From the NCBI GenBank assembly GCA_022225965.2, contig JAKJXP020000051.1, positions 186,001 through 250,000 on the forward strand: DNA of 64,000 bases, read 5' to 3'. The notes beneath the pieces are model-generated. The model saw only the letters and a list, made by a program, of their open reading frames with translations. It was not told the DNA's origin and ran no database searches. The DNA comes from Diatrype stigma (lineage: Eukaryota; Ascomycota; Sordariomycetes; Xylariales; Diatrypaceae). The translations under genes and the position numbers were made by a program. Shown piece after piece: positions 48,201 through 60,337 of the stretch (positions are counted from its first letter, which is position 1; the number at the start of each line of letters is the position of its first letter).

Positions 48201-49313
48201 CTACATACTGTAGGCTGCTAGGCTGCTAGGCACACAGAAGACTGAGCAGGACGAACAGGGAGATTGACGTCGATGAGCGATGGACGTTCAGAATTTTCCA
48301 TGATTTGCATTGATCGAGACAGATGCTTCGCATCCCACCGTCATCCATCGGCAATACGCCCCTTGCCCGCAAGTTTTAAAGGTGGGAAAGCCATGCGTGA
48401 ACATGTGTCAAGAAGCCTCCAGCGAGTCGGTAAGGTCCATAGTTGATAGACTAACTGTATATGTGTGTACATGTAATCAGGGAATATATACATACATGTA
48501 CATACTTAAGAAGGTATTCGTACTTGCACGGAATTGGGGCGGCTGGATGGCCAGACGGGGAACTCGGGGAATGAGGGGCTTTAGTACGAAGTAGTTAGAT
48601 TGGTACTAGTTAGATCGTATGTAAGTACGTACATACATACATACATGTAGCTCAGTTCATCATGTAGGAAAAATGAAATATCTACTGCAAGGTTCGGTTC
48701 TGTGCTGTGTAATTGTATATTGTAATCAGATCTGTATGTACACAAACAAGTACGTACGGATACCTTATATACCAAGAAAAAAAGACTGGGGTCCTCTCAA
48801 GTGCCGATGGCGTCGGCATGGGCGCCTCGATGCAATAGTACGTATCCAATCTTCACGGGAGATCAACGAAGGTCTTGGCAGGGCTGACAGCCTAGAGGTA
48901 AGTTACCAAGTAATTAGTAACTGACTGTTATTTAACGTTTGAGACAGGCTGGAACATGGGACGGGAACACGCCAATATTACCACCTGCACGAACCTTAAC
49001 TACTATATAGGGGCTATAGATATAGGTACCATAGAGTATATGACACAGGATCCAAAAAAGGGGGTTATCTATATAGAACCGTCGCTACCATCGCCGTCGC
49101 TACCCAGAAAGTTGCACTCTAAAACAAGCATATACAAGTACTAACGTTAAATATTGTACATCGAAACCCGCTCCCGTCCCAAGACCTTCCAGAGTCCAGA
49201 CCCTGCACGTGGTTGTTGGGTACGTCGTCCATGTAGCCCTGACGGACTGGACAGTTATACGTAGGTAGGCAGGTATAGAACAAAATAAGAGACAGCAAAG
49301 CAAGCGAGCGTGG

Positions 49314-50950
49314 TTACTCATCCGATGACTCTGAATCGACCACCTTGCTGCTGTCTCGCTTTGCCCGCACAGTCTTGACCAAGAACACCGTGCATACGGC
49401 TATGCCCAGCCCAGCGAGGCCGATAGCTAGATACAGCGCACCTCTGTATCCCTTCAGCACATCCGCTTGCGTTCGCCCGCCCTTGTTGATGTTGACCTCG
49501 ACCGTCCCCCCAAAGCCGAGGGCGATAGAGATGCTGTAGTTGACCACCGTGCTGACCAGGCTCGCCGCAATGCCCTGGTGCCGTCGCTGCACAGCGTCCG
49601 ACAGGAGAAGTGTGGCGGCCGGGAAGCTCATGTCCATGCCGAACGGTGTGACGATCATGGCGAAGAACGTCTGCACCCAGTAGTTCTGGTCAATGGGCAG
49701 CGTAGCCACGAGGATGGTACCGAGCATGAACGCTACCAGAGAGCAAAGCATGACCAACGGCGGCCCAAGACGATGTATGAGCGCACCGGTGAGGATGGCA
49801 GCCACCGCGCCCGAGACCACGACGGGAGACAGATGCGCCGTCGCCAGAAGCGGATCCTCGGCGCGAAGAACGAGCAGGAACTGCCAGGTATAGTAAAACC
49901 AGATCCCAAAGCACCCCCACCCGCAAGCGATAGCCCCTAGGACGAAAGATACGTCTGATTTGAAAGCCTTGAAAGGGATCAGGGGGTGCTTCGCGTAGTA
50001 CATCTCGATGGCGAAAAAGGCTCCTAAAACTAGGAAGCCGAGGATCAGTACAATGTAGACGTACGGCTCAGACCAGCCGACGATAGGTGCCTGGTTCCAC
50101 GAGATGTTGAGGAGGACAAGCCCAGTTACACCAGTGATAGTCCCTGCCATGTCAAGCTCTGTAATGATAAGATGCATCAGGCCATGCTTCCTCGGTTGTC
50201 GGTGGCTGTCAAGGCTGGACGGGATGACGAAGTATCCCAGTACAACCACGCCGGCAAGGACGATAGAGAAACACCAGAAAGTCCAGGGCCACCACGCCAG
50301 GGCAAACAATCCCGAGAACGCCGCACCCAGGACGGACCCGCCGGGGGCCGTGGCGCCGAAGCAGGCGAACACCATAGCCTTTCGCCTTCCCGGCGGGTAG
50401 CTAGAGCCTAGAATCGCTAGGCCGTTCGGGAGTACGATGGCGGGGCCGATGCCCTGAAGGACGCGCGTGAAGATGAAGAAAATGTCGTTCGAGTAGACGG
50501 CCAATCCTGCAGCCATGCTCCATATCGAATACCATGCCATCCCGACGAGGTACATGGTCTTGTAGCCGAAGACGTCGCCTAGTCGCCCGGAGAAGAGGAT
50601 GAACGTCCCCACGGTCAAGCTGTACCCGGCGATGATCCAGCTCAGCTCGCCGGGATCCGTGATCCCGAAGTTGTCTCCAATAACGTGGGCGATGCTGACA
50701 GCTTGCCCAAGACCAGACTCTTTGTGTATTCCGTTAGCACCTGCCCTTTCAACTGAAGGCCGCTCGCTGGGCCACGGTACCGGGGAGACCTACGGGTGAA
50801 TAGCTGCGCGAGACATATCACGGCAACAAAGAGGATCTCATGCGGTAGGGAGAATGTCTCGGCGATCGTTTTGTTGGTCTCGACCCTCTCGAGCTCAAGC
50901 TTTTCTTCGTCCGTCGGTGTTACCCGCGGCCGGTAGCCTTCTGGCGCCAT
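49314..50950 (-). CDS. MFS drug/multidrug transporter of DHA2 type
   Basis: Exons 50950..50794 and 50719..49314, giving 520 residues. The intron has GTAGGT, a GTGCTAACG branch site and CAAAG, phase 1. The N-terminus is a charged cytoplasmic stretch, followed by about 12-14 membrane spans. The loop motif between TM2 and TM3 reads GRLGDVFGYK, and RVLQGIGPAIVLPNGLAI and the TM5-like GAAFSGLF region are typical of DHA2 (Atr1/Sge1-like) antiporters. The C-terminal end KVVDSESSDE is acidic. It is probably a plasma-membrane H+ antiporter exporting a xenobiotic or metabolite. The SnoaL-like gene lies 3 kb upstream across the assembly gap. Confidence 0.93.
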
Positions 50951-51797
50951 GCAGACCGTAGGATACCTTGCTCACCGCAAGGTTCTCTGATATTCTTCTC
51001 GTTCTTCTTTCTCTCCTTATGGCTTGAGGCTATGGAAGAATGATTCTGGGGATGGGTATCGTTGGTTTTTGAAATGATGGAAAGTATCCAATCTGGCTGG
51101 GTACTGTACCGTAGGACTTGAGAAGAGACAGCGGTTGGAAGAAACTTCGACGCACTCGAGGAAGCTGAACCTCACTTGGAAACCTTTTCAAGAATGGGAG
51201 GAAGGTCCTATCGGGAGTTTGTATGCTGCATTGCGTTTCGGATTTACGAGGGAAGGTATCCAAGTCCGATTAGAGCAGGTGGCAAAGAAATACATGTGGT
51301 AGCCCCCGGGTTACTAAGAGTCTTGGAAGGTTGTGTCAAATCAAGGTGAGGTTACCTGGAGTCAGCATATATTTACACCACCTACTTCCCGCTCGGTTGC
51401 TTATGTGTCGTTGTATAATTCCAAATGTCCCAATGTGTAAATATCCAATTGATATCTGACAGCCTCTATATGCCTATGGCTAATGGTTAGGTAGCTGGGT
51501 AGCTGATGGATGATGAGAACCTTGAAACGACCTGTATAAAATTCCTGGTATTCTCATACCTACTTAGTACGTAAGTAGTTAGGTATTGATACTATACTAA
51601 CAGACTCGGTAGCCCGTAATAGGAAATTTCTTTCTTCTCCTCCTTAGTCACCTTTTACTACATACACTATACTATATGTGAATGTTTGATTTGTTTCACC
51701 TACCTGATTGTCCCTGTAGAACAAAGGCCAGCCCGCGCCGAAATAGGAGGGTACTAAGTGTGAATGACGTTTCTTGTGAGTGGGCCGCGTTATCAGT

Positions 51798-51799
<2 letters not shown>

Positions 51800-51891
<92 letters not shown>

Positions 51892-51937
51892 NNNNNNNNN
51901 NGTTTTACTTTTTCCCCCCCCCCCCCCCCCCCCCCCC
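51800..51937. other. Assembly gap inside homopolymers: poly-G (92), N x10, poly-C (24)
   Basis: G at 51800-51891, N at 51892-51901, then GTTTTACTTTTT, C at 51914-51937. Poly-G of this length bordering Ns is usually a sequencing or gap-filling artefact. Confidence 0.95.
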
Positions 51938-52241
51938 TTTTCCCTTTTCATCCTCCAGCGCCGGTATTATCAGCGGACTATGTGGTGAACTTCTGAAGCT
52001 ATACCTAGCTGCTATTGGCTAGAGTCGGGCGTGCCCTAATTCACTAGCAATTCCATACTCTGGGTAGTAACTCAGACCCGGTGGATCAATTACCACGCTG
52101 TAAGATCTTGGCCGCGGCCGTTCCCGCCTGCGCTGACTGGCTGACTTGTCTTGGGTCATCAATTAGTGATCTTCACTCGGATATCGTGACGATGGCCTAG
52201 GACGCACTCAGGTACGAACTGACGGGTATGGATGATCCAAG

Positions 52242-52565
52242 TTATCTACGAACCTTGCCCGGCTTGAGGCGACAACCTGGAGTTTGGAGATTGGTATGAA
52301 ACGTCCGGTCGGAAGCAATCATAAATTCCAAATTGCCTGCGCCATAACAACTCGCCTGAAGTGCAACGGGCTTCTTTCCTAGGTAGTCACCGATGCTAAA
52401 TATGCAGTGAATATACTTATACGAGCCGTCCTCGGGTCCGACTGATGGCACTTGGCATTGGTAAGGCTGCGGAATTACGGAGTTGGCCATCTTTGTTAGC
52501 TTACACATTTGTACATAAGCTTGCCCGTAACCAAATAATCCCGTGCTGAAAAACATGCATAGCAA
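52242..52565 (-). CDS. Possible small secreted cysteine-containing protein (hypothetical)
   Basis: 107-residue frame. The N-terminus (MLCMFFSTGLFGYGQAYVQ) is mildly hydrophobic like a signal peptide. The mature part has four Cys (QCQ, HC, SC, GC), aromatic and Gly/Ser spacing (SIGDYLGKKPVALQASCYGAG) and a basic end. This pattern occurs in fungal small secreted proteins and candidate effectors. No homologue is recognised, no intron is needed, and the frame could also be random. It lies 300 bases from the assembly gap. Confidence 0.3.
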   Translation of the reverse strand: MLCMFFSTGLFGYGQAYVQMCKLTKMANSVIPQPYQCQVPSVGPEDGSYKYIHCIFSIGDYLGKKPVALQASCYGAGNLEFMIASDRTFHTNLQTPGCRLKPGKVRR

Positions 52566-52841
52566 ACTATAGCGTCGAGATCTGAAGAAAGTGGGAATCG
52601 TCTGCTCTAGCTACGGATTGCCTGGGCTCTCGATGACTACCAGCCAACTTGCCTAGGGATGAGATGTTGTTGATGTTGTTGATTGGAGATAGTCATACAT
52701 CCCATAAGTGAGAAGCCGTAGAGATGCACCTAAGCGTCGTTCATCTCACGATCCCGATCTGTCTCGCCTCCGATTCGCTCTAGTACGCTCGATCGGGATC
52801 TTCCGCAAATTAACCACCGATAACAATCTCACCAGTGTAAA

Positions 52842-52888
52842 GCGGCACGGCACGGCACAGTGAAGTGAGCTGAAGTGAAGTGAAGTGA
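52842..52888. repeat. Adjacent pentamer repeats (GGCAC-type and GTGAA-type)
   Basis: Three GCACG/GGCAC units at 52842-52859 followed by four GTGAA-type units at 52861-52888. Confidence 0.7.
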
Positions 52889-53548
52889 AAGGCCTCGGCG
52901 TCCGCCCCTTCTCCGTGTCCATACTTACCGAATCCCCAGACTAGTATTCAAGCGCATCACAGGGTTTAGCGAGGTGCCGCCCGGTATTGTACGACGACCC
53001 CTATCACAACCACACTACGGATCTGCGGGCTCCTTCGTAGCGGTAATGCGGGCTTCCCGACCCGGCGGAGCGCCGCATTCGCACGTCGTGCCACCTAGGT
53101 TCTATCCAACGACCCGGATAGGCTGGCTGTTGGGTCCAAAGCGATGCCACCGTGAGATGCAGTAAGAATGTGATAGGATATAAGCATAAGTCGGGAGCGA
53201 GACACATAGACCCACGTGGAGGCTTTGGCCGCTCGCTAGCAAACATCCCGCGCACGGCACGGCATGGAACTACGATGTGATTTCTGACTTATCTAGACGT
53301 CTGACCCCGGCGGGAATCGTCCCATGTATCCGGAACAGCCAATGACCATGGACGCACGTCCTTTCATGAACCGAGAAGAATAGGAAGAAAAACGTGGCCA
53401 AGGTATACCTGTGCGAGAGGAACGTCTCCCTTCTTCTCCTTCGCCCATCCCCCGCTGTGAGCTACCCCTGAGAGGCAACATGAATGACGACGGGACGGGA
53501 CGGAGCGCCTGGTTGCGTTCATCCCTTCAGTGGGTCGAGGATGCTTGC

Positions 53549-53596
53549 GTCGACACGTCGACACGTCGACATGTCGACATGTCGACATGTCGACAC
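53549..53596. repeat. 8-base array GTCGACAY x6, each containing the palindrome GTCGAC
   Basis: Six adjacent units: two GTCGACAC, three GTCGACAT, one GTCGACAC. The hexamer GTCGAC is self-complementary, so the array offers many alternative hairpins. Confidence 0.95.
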
Positions 53597-53980
53597 TGCC
53601 GAAGAGCAGAGAAGAGATGGAATGCCGATTCGTACTCAAGCGCCCGACTTGAAACCCTTCTCTGCGGTATCACTCGGGATGAACTACGTCTACATGTCAT
53701 ATATGTGTCATACGAGACTATGGCCAGGAATTCGATTACACTTCAGTGGATCATCATCACATCATCTCACCGCAAACAGGCCGCCGAATCACTGGGTTTC
53801 TTCGAAGCAATCTTAGCTATGATCAAGATCTAGCAACACCAGCGTGTTCCGTTCTGGCAAACAACATGCACTGAGAGGTATAAATAGACCTGCCCGGCCC
53901 TGAAATCTGCAGATCTCCCCGAGTCTGTTGTTCTCCAGCAGAAGCGTATCAACTCTAGTACCAATATCCACCAGCTTGAC

Positions 53981-54999
53981 ATGACTTCCCCAAGAGACCC
54001 TCAGACCAAGGTCTACTCGCATCTTCGCGGCAGCCAAGCCGAATTCCTGGACCGGTTTGCTGTGTCCGAGCTGTGCAAGGGATGGCCGGTATATCGCGAT
54101 GCTTCCGAATGGAAGAACTTTGCGTCACTTTTCTGCGAGGACGCGTACGTATGGACTAGTAAGTGTACACCATCGAGCCCATTGTTTAACACTCTACCCT
54201 TCGGCAGGCTCGTGTCCTCTCGGCGTGAAGTAAGCTGACGGTTGTCTTCTCGTTCCGCGCAGCTTGGAGCCGTGAGCAGCCCTACGACGTCTTCATCGAG
54301 AAATCGAAGCTGGGCAAAGCCGCGGGCGACTTCATTATGCACCGGGAGTGCGGAACGCTTGTGGAGCTGAACCCGGACACGGAGCGTGCCGTCGGGAAGA
54401 TGAAGGCGACGATCACGCAGCGCTTTACCCTATCCCCATCGCTGGGCGGTGGAGAAGGAGCGTCGCCCAACGACGGCGACGGCATCTCCTCGTTCGAGCC
54501 GGTCGTGTTCGACGTGGACTGCGACTGCCGGTTCCACTTCTTCTGCTTGAAGGACGGGGAGGCGGGTGACTGGAAAGTCAAGTATGTCAAGCTCATCTAC
54601 GAGAAGGACAAGGTGGTGCCCGTCGACGGGATGCGGGCGCCAGCGTTCCGCAAGGAGGTGTTGGACCAGTATCCGGAGGGATACAAGTACCTGGGGGCGG
54701 CGCAGCGGATGCTAGGTCACGACATCGACGGATGCCTCCCCACGCCCAACAACCACGACCTATGGTTGGATCTGTACAAGAAGATGGAGCAGTGGCTGGA
54801 TGGTCGACCGGACATCGGGCTCTCGAGCAGCGGTAGCGGTAGCGGTGGCGATGGCGATAGCGCCATCGTGAAGACTAAGAAGAACGGCGTCGTTGGCAAC
54901 GGACACAACCATGCGAACGGGCATCACGAGAATGGCCACGATCACCACGGGGAAAGCGCTGTAAACGGCACGAACCGATCTAAGTTGGAGGGGCACTAG
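53981..54999 (+). CDS. SnoaL/NTF2-like domain protein with His-rich tail
   Basis: Exons 53981..54158 and 54263..54999, giving 304 residues. The intron has GTAAGT..CGCGCAG, phase 1. The first half contains the N-terminal helix [31 protein letters not shown] and a DAYVWT strand, the start of the SnoaL-like alpha+beta barrel. The second half continues with KATITQRF, a [14 protein letters not shown] strand and Trp/Lys-rich strands. A long C-terminal part (about 230-304) is Gly/Ser-rich, then His/Asn/Gly-rich ([16 protein letters not shown]), possibly metal-binding. The family includes polyketide cyclases, dehydratases and isomerases, and many unassigned proteins. The His-rich tail is unusual. Confidence 0.83.
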
Positions 55000-55732
55000 G
55001 GTTAATTCCATTTGCTCTTGATCGCGTCTTTTTGGACAGGTTGATAAATGAGCTCATGTAGCCATCATCAGACCGCACTCAGGGGTACAATCTACTGTAC
55101 GAGATAAATGGCTGTATCGCGAGGATGTCATTCAAGGCTGCACCTACCTACTCCTCTCTCGATGTAGAGCTTCGTAGCTATACAGATAGGACTACGAGAT
55201 TCTGTACCTAGGTATGCTGGGAGAGGACCCGTCGTAGTATTGGGTACTTAGTAGGTAGTCAAGCATAGTAGCAGTTAAGCAACATCTTATGATACACTAC
55301 GTAAGTAGACGTTGCCATCGTGAAGTCAGGCATATAAGGATACGCAGATTTCATGATAGTATAGGTTTTTTCTTCTTCTTTCCTCTTTCGGTTCTCTTAT
55401 GTATGGCAGTACTTGTTACCTGTTACCTGGTGTAATTCATAGGCGGTACTACAGTAGCATCTATAATTAGAGCAGTCCTAAGAAGCGCGGCGCTACAACT
55501 CAGCTGGACAAGGACTTGCACAGCCTCTTGTGTATGTAGTTAGGTATGTAGGTATTATACCTAGGTAGCCTTCTACGTAGTACACACTATTTGAACACCA
55601 GTCTTCGCTACCTAACTGTGCCATAACTACCTAGGTAAGTAACTGTGCCACAATTTCAGGGAACACAGCGGCCGAACCGCCGAACCGCCGAACAGCTGAA
55701 GCAGCAAAGCCACAGAGCAGACGGTAACAACT

Positions 55733-55755
55733 GCAGCAGCAGCAGCAGCAGCAGC
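55733..55755. repeat. (GCA)7 trinucleotide repeat
   Basis: Seven GCA units then GC, non-coding as far as I can tell. Confidence 0.9.
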
Positions 55756-55990
55756 TTGGCACACAGGCACTACAAGACACGAGCTCTATTCAGTATTTTG
55801 GAAAGACTGGGACAGAAACTAAGAAAAGGAAGACAACATGCACACACTGACACGTGGAAGTAAAACTGGACCTGGCGTGGCTCAGGTCGAGGCCGACTTG
55901 CCGGGGCTGTTGATCGTCCCGATAGAGTGCAGTTACGGCGAAGTAAGGTGAGATCTTCGGAAGGCCGACCAGTCCAGCCAGTCACCGGTG

Positions 55991-56010
55991 CCAGCCCAGC
56001 CCAGCCCAGC
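55991..56010. repeat. (CCAGC)4 pentanucleotide repeat
   Basis: Four exact units. Confidence 0.9.
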
Positions 56011-56556
56011 CTCAAGAATGGATCCTGGCAGCCTGGCCTTGCATAATGCATTTGGGTAGTGGTATGGGGATGGGGATGGCATTATACCTGATTACGTACC
56101 TCCCTGCGCCCGTCTGGTCCGGTCATTAACCAGTGGCAACCTGGAAGGACTTCATGTTGCGCGCCGCAGCATGGTGGATGGATACCCGAAATGTCTCTGG
56201 GCTTGTATGTAATATATGTAAGTAGAAAGTACGTACGTGGGCTGGTAGGAAAAGGAAATGAAGATTTTATGACATGAAAACTCGGCATTCAACGGTGCAT
56301 TCAACATACCACCTACCGAGTACATACAAACTGAAACACACGCCTTTCTCCATTCATGCCCGCCTACCCAAGGGCGCCAGCATACTGCTACAGATCGTCC
56401 ACGCGCGAGCGGAATTTGAAAAATAAAACAAGAAAGAAATTGAGGAGTTCTACTAGTTACAACAAGCATCGATTGAAATTTGAGGGCAACGATTGCGCTT
56501 AGGTGCTTTACATCTGTCTAATTGGACGTCACACAACACAATCACGAAACACGACA

Positions 56557-56620
56557 CAACGCAACGCAACGCAACGCAGCGCAGCATAGCGAACCGCTAG
56601 ACAACACAACACAACACAAC
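56557..56620. repeat. (CAACG)n and (ACAAC)4 pentamer repeats
   Basis: CAACG-type units at 56557-56577 and ACAAC units at 56601-56620, separated by GC-richer sequence. Confidence 0.85.
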
Positions 56621-57244
56621 GCCTACCGGGGCACTAACAAGCCTACGCTTACGCCTACGCCTGCCGCTCGCTTGGTTGCTCCAGCTTCCCAAACCACCTC
56701 CTTCCACTGCATATTTACTTTACACATTTCCACACTTCCACCCTTCCACCCCACCGCGGGCATTTCGTTCTGCTCTGTCATTGGTACCGTCACTCACTCA
56801 CTCTACCCACGGATCTTGGCTGGGTCTTGAAGAACCGGCATTGTTCATCATCCCCCAGACACTTTACTTCCCTCCAGACCAAAACCAACGGACTGGCTTC
56901 CTGAGGCTTCAAGCCCAAGGCTGAGAATTCCGACTTGCCAGCTTGCACACAACTTCATTCCTTTCCGTGTTTGCCGTGTTTGCGTCGGCAGGTACACATC
57001 GGTACCCACACCGGAACCCACATCGATATCGTATCGACACCATATCGACCGACACCCACACTCAGCCACATCGACAATCGACCAACCCATCCATACAATA
57101 ACGCATGGTCTAGTCTAGGCCTGACTTTACTGAGCAACTAGATCCTTACATCGTCTTCCTCTCTTTGTCTTTTTTATCGAAGAATTTCTATATCTTTCAT
57201 CTTCAATCTTTCCCTGGTGGTTCCAACCCATCCCCGCCCCCACG

Positions 57245-59076
57245 ATGGCCGCCAACGATTATTACGACGAGGGTCGCTCTCGCTCGACCCGGCAGGCACC
57301 GGCTCCATACTACAGCGCCTACGACAACGTCTACGAACCTTCGGTGGTGTCTGCCCAGCCGCCGCCATCCTATGTTACACAGGCTCCCCCCTCGCACCAG
57401 CAAGATCCCCGTGCAGGCGCTGCTACCACTTCTCCCTTCGAGACCGCCTTCGACGACCACGTCTATCCCGCCAGCTCCCACACCACGCCCATGGACAGCC
57501 AGAACAGCTTCGCGCAGGACACGCGCTATCACGGCGCGAACGATGGCAACGTATCCCCTGTAGCCGGAGACGACATACCATTACAAAGCCAGAACAAGAC
57601 ACCACAGGCGCATGTGGTCGGCGCCCCGCTCGAGCCCATGGATTCCAACGATCACGTTTACGACACGGCAGAGCGAGGCGGCAGGAGAGGCGGCGCGGCT
57701 GGTGGTGCTGCTGCGGGTCGGGGCATTGGCAAGCTGCACTTTGGGGAGTTAGGGATGCTGGGATCTGGAGAGAAGAGACGCATCCCCTTCATGGTCTACC
57801 TCTTCACCCTCATCCAGATCGGCGTCTTCATTGGGGAGCTGGTCAAGGCAGCAAACCTGACAGGCACTCCTATCCAAACCTCGCCTACCTTCAACCCCAT
57901 GATCGGTCCGTCCACCTACGTCCTCATCAACATGGGCGCTCGATACCCGCCCTGTATGCACAACGTGAAGGGCATACAGGATCAGACAACCCATATCTCC
58001 TGGCCCTGTCCCTGGGTCACGACGAGCGACATCACCTCGCCCGACTACCAGTGCACGCTCTCGCAGGTTTGCGGTTTCGCCGGTGTTCCCGAGCCTGAGT
58101 ACAAGGTCCCGCCTGGCCTGGCCCAGGACCCAGCCCCGAACCAGTGGTTCCGCTTCATCGTGCCCATCTTCATGCACGCCGGGTTTATCCACATCGGTTT
58201 CAACCTCTTGCTGCAACTCACGCTAGGGAAGGAGATCGAGCGCAACATCGGCTCCATCCGCTTCTTCCTCGTCTACATGTTCGCTGGCATCTTTGCGAAC
58301 GTGTTCGGCGCCAACTATGCCGGCACGGCCATGCCCTCGACCGGCGCCTCGGGCGCCCTCTTCGGCATCATCGCCCTGACGCTCCTGGACCTCCTCTACT
58401 CGTGGGCGGAGCGGCGCCACCCCTGGCGCGAGTTGATCTTCATCATCATCCAGATCGCCATCTCCTTTGCCCTCGGCCTCCTCCCGGGACTGGACAACTT
58501 CGCGCATATCGGCGGCTTCCTCGTGGGCATCTGCCTGGGCATCTCCGTGCTCCACTCCCCGAACGCCCTGCGCCTCAAAATCGGCGAGGATCACTTTGGG
58601 GGCCCCTCGTATTCGAACCTCGCCGGCGGCGGCGCAGGCATTTCGAGCGTCGCCTTCCCTGCGTTTTATAGAAACCCCGTGGGCTTTTTCAAGGGACGTA
58701 AGCCGCTGTGGTGGGCCTGGTGGCTGATTCGCGCCGCGTTCCTCATCCTCATCATTGTCGTCTTCATCGTGTTGCTCAACAGCTTTTATTCCAACTCGAG
58801 CAGCTGCACTTGGTGTAAACATCTGAGCTGTTTGGTACGTATATTTGTTCATGTTGCATGTGTTTTGAACCCCCTTGCCCATTTCACCGAATCCTCCTTT
58901 GTCCTCCCAATCACATTTTTCTGATCTCATGTGGCGTGGCTTGGAACTACATCGCAATTCTTACTAACTTAACTTTCGTTCAGGATGTCAACGACTGGTG
59001 TAAAAACACGGACATCCAGATACAGACGACAACTGCTGCGGCGCGCGCAACGACACCAACGCCGACAGCATCATAG
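57245..59076 (+). CDS. Rhomboid family intramembrane serine protease
   Basis: Exons 57245..58834 and 58984..59076, giving 560 residues. The intron has GTACGT..TTCAG, phase 0. The last exon supplies the C-terminal tail (DVNDWCKN..., then a Thr/Ala-rich end). The N-terminal 170 residues are disordered and cytoplasmic (Ser/Tyr/Pro-rich). The rhomboid core has the WFRF..HAGFIHIGFN motif with conserved His/Asn, the catalytic Ser369 in GASGALFG and catalytic His421 in AHIGG, plus six or seven membrane spans. The extension before TM1 and after the last TM (with a Cys-rich tail) suggests a Golgi or plasma-membrane rhomboid, not a mitochondrial one, as no targeting sequence is seen. Start chosen at the ATG after the Pro-rich leader. 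Confidence 0.94.
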
Positions 59077-60337
59077 ATGAAGGTCCTTTCCACGAAACCT
59101 TCAGTAGACTCAATTCAGCCACGCCTACTCTTAACACAACGGGCGGATACATGAAATGGAAACGACATGAATTTCTTTACTTCCCGGGGAACTTCAAAAG
59201 CAATGACTTGACCATGGACGAGGGAGCTTTCGTGACAAGCCGGTCGGGCTGGGTTGGATTTTATGAGATGGATGGCTTTTCTTTCCTTGAACATCTCATA
59301 ACTGATTTCAGGCAGGCATATGATACCCCTACTCGGTGGCGAACTAATGGTATAGCATGACTTTTCCAAATTGACGGGAATGATGAAACCACTCGTGTCT
59401 GTTTGATACGGGTGGACCTGAGTTGTAACTACTTATTACGAGCATTGTGGGAAGATCAGAGCTGAACTTGTTATGGTGCTCATGTCCATGTCAGTATATG
59501 GTGATGGACTTTCACCCCATAAGGCCGGATATGACTACTTAGTAGCCTTATTGGTGTATAATCCAAGGGTGACGGACATGACGCATTTGAGGATTTCTCA
59601 TTCCTCGAGCTCAAGTATGACCCACTGGCTAATGAATGGATGACTTGCCTTGAAATACCGAGACTGGCCGGAGGACTGCAAATAAGGGGCTCTTAGGGAT
59701 AGCTATTTAGCACTGCAGTACTTGTTCATATCGATGGACCAAGCCTTCTAGCTATACTTTGATAGATGAAGCCAACAACAATTGAAATTAGTACAGAAGC
59801 AGTTGGAGATAGTAGTTGTGTGAAATAGGCTGGAAGCAATCTATCTGCATAGAAGAAAAGAAAGAAAAACAGGAAAACCAGAAAAGAAAACCTGGTCAAC
59901 TCGGGGAAAACCTATTCCACAAAGTATGAATGAACTCAATCCCACCCCCTTTTCCCTCTGGCCGGAAATCGATAAATTCAAGGTCTTTAATCTCTATATA
60001 CAGATTAACCCTTTTCATTTACTTCATATCCGTAACGCCACAGATTTACTATTTAAACCCTGTGTGCTTCTGTAGGTATATAAAGAGATTAATAGGCAGG
60101 TTTAAAGTTAAAGCTTACTTACCTGTAGTCTTATTACGAATTATTCTACCCCTTGGGATTATATACATTTAAGGGGTAAGTACGCAGCTTGATCATTTTG
60201 ACTACAGGATAAGTCATGTTACATGCATCGTAACCGCATTTCTTGTTTCTTTATAATTCATATTTCATTTCATTATAATCCGGCGCCATCCATTCAATCA
60301 TGACAGCGGTGAATGAGGCCCTCCTGGGTAAATTATA
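59077..60337. other. Intergenic region, partly AT-rich
   Basis: 1.26 kb between the convergent rhomboid and SMP3 genes. The part 59930-60260 is strongly AT-rich with TTAAA and TTAT strings, possibly a repeat-induced-mutation relic. No gene is supported. Confidence 0.5.

Larger units (their letters stand above)
44231..49313. other. 5.1 kb gene-free region with many short tandem repeats and TAGGTA-type motifs
   Basis: No reading frame with coding character. Contents are a (CAAGT)n run, a CCTGTG-type array, an imperfect AGCGAAGC repeat (45464-45513), and repeated TACCTA/TAGGTA and TATG/CATA strings (45597-45730, 46917-47000, 48121-48170, 48610-48650). It is the longest gap in the window. Confidence 0.55.
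50951..53980. other. 3 kb intergenic region with assembly gap and one possible small gene
   Basis: Contains the MFS promoter (50951-51300), the poly-G/N/poly-C gap (51800-51937), a possible small secreted protein (52242-52565), and tandem repeats at 52842-52888 and 53549-53596. True distance across the gap is unknown. Confidence 0.5.
55000..57244. other. Intergenic region with (GCA)n, (CCAGC)n and CAACG/ACAAC repeats
   Basis: 2.2 kb. It holds the rhomboid promoter and 5' leader at the right side, with several pyrimidine-rich tracts from 56640. No gene is supported. Confidence 0.5.

Noticed and set aside
51682..52022. Three overlapping reading frames full of Gly across the gap
   Set aside because: They are products of the poly-G artefact and contain unknown bases.
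59930..60172. 80-residue hydrophobic frame in the AT-rich island
   Set aside because: Composition is dictated by AT-richness (Ile/Leu/Tyr) and there is no start context or homologue-like pattern.
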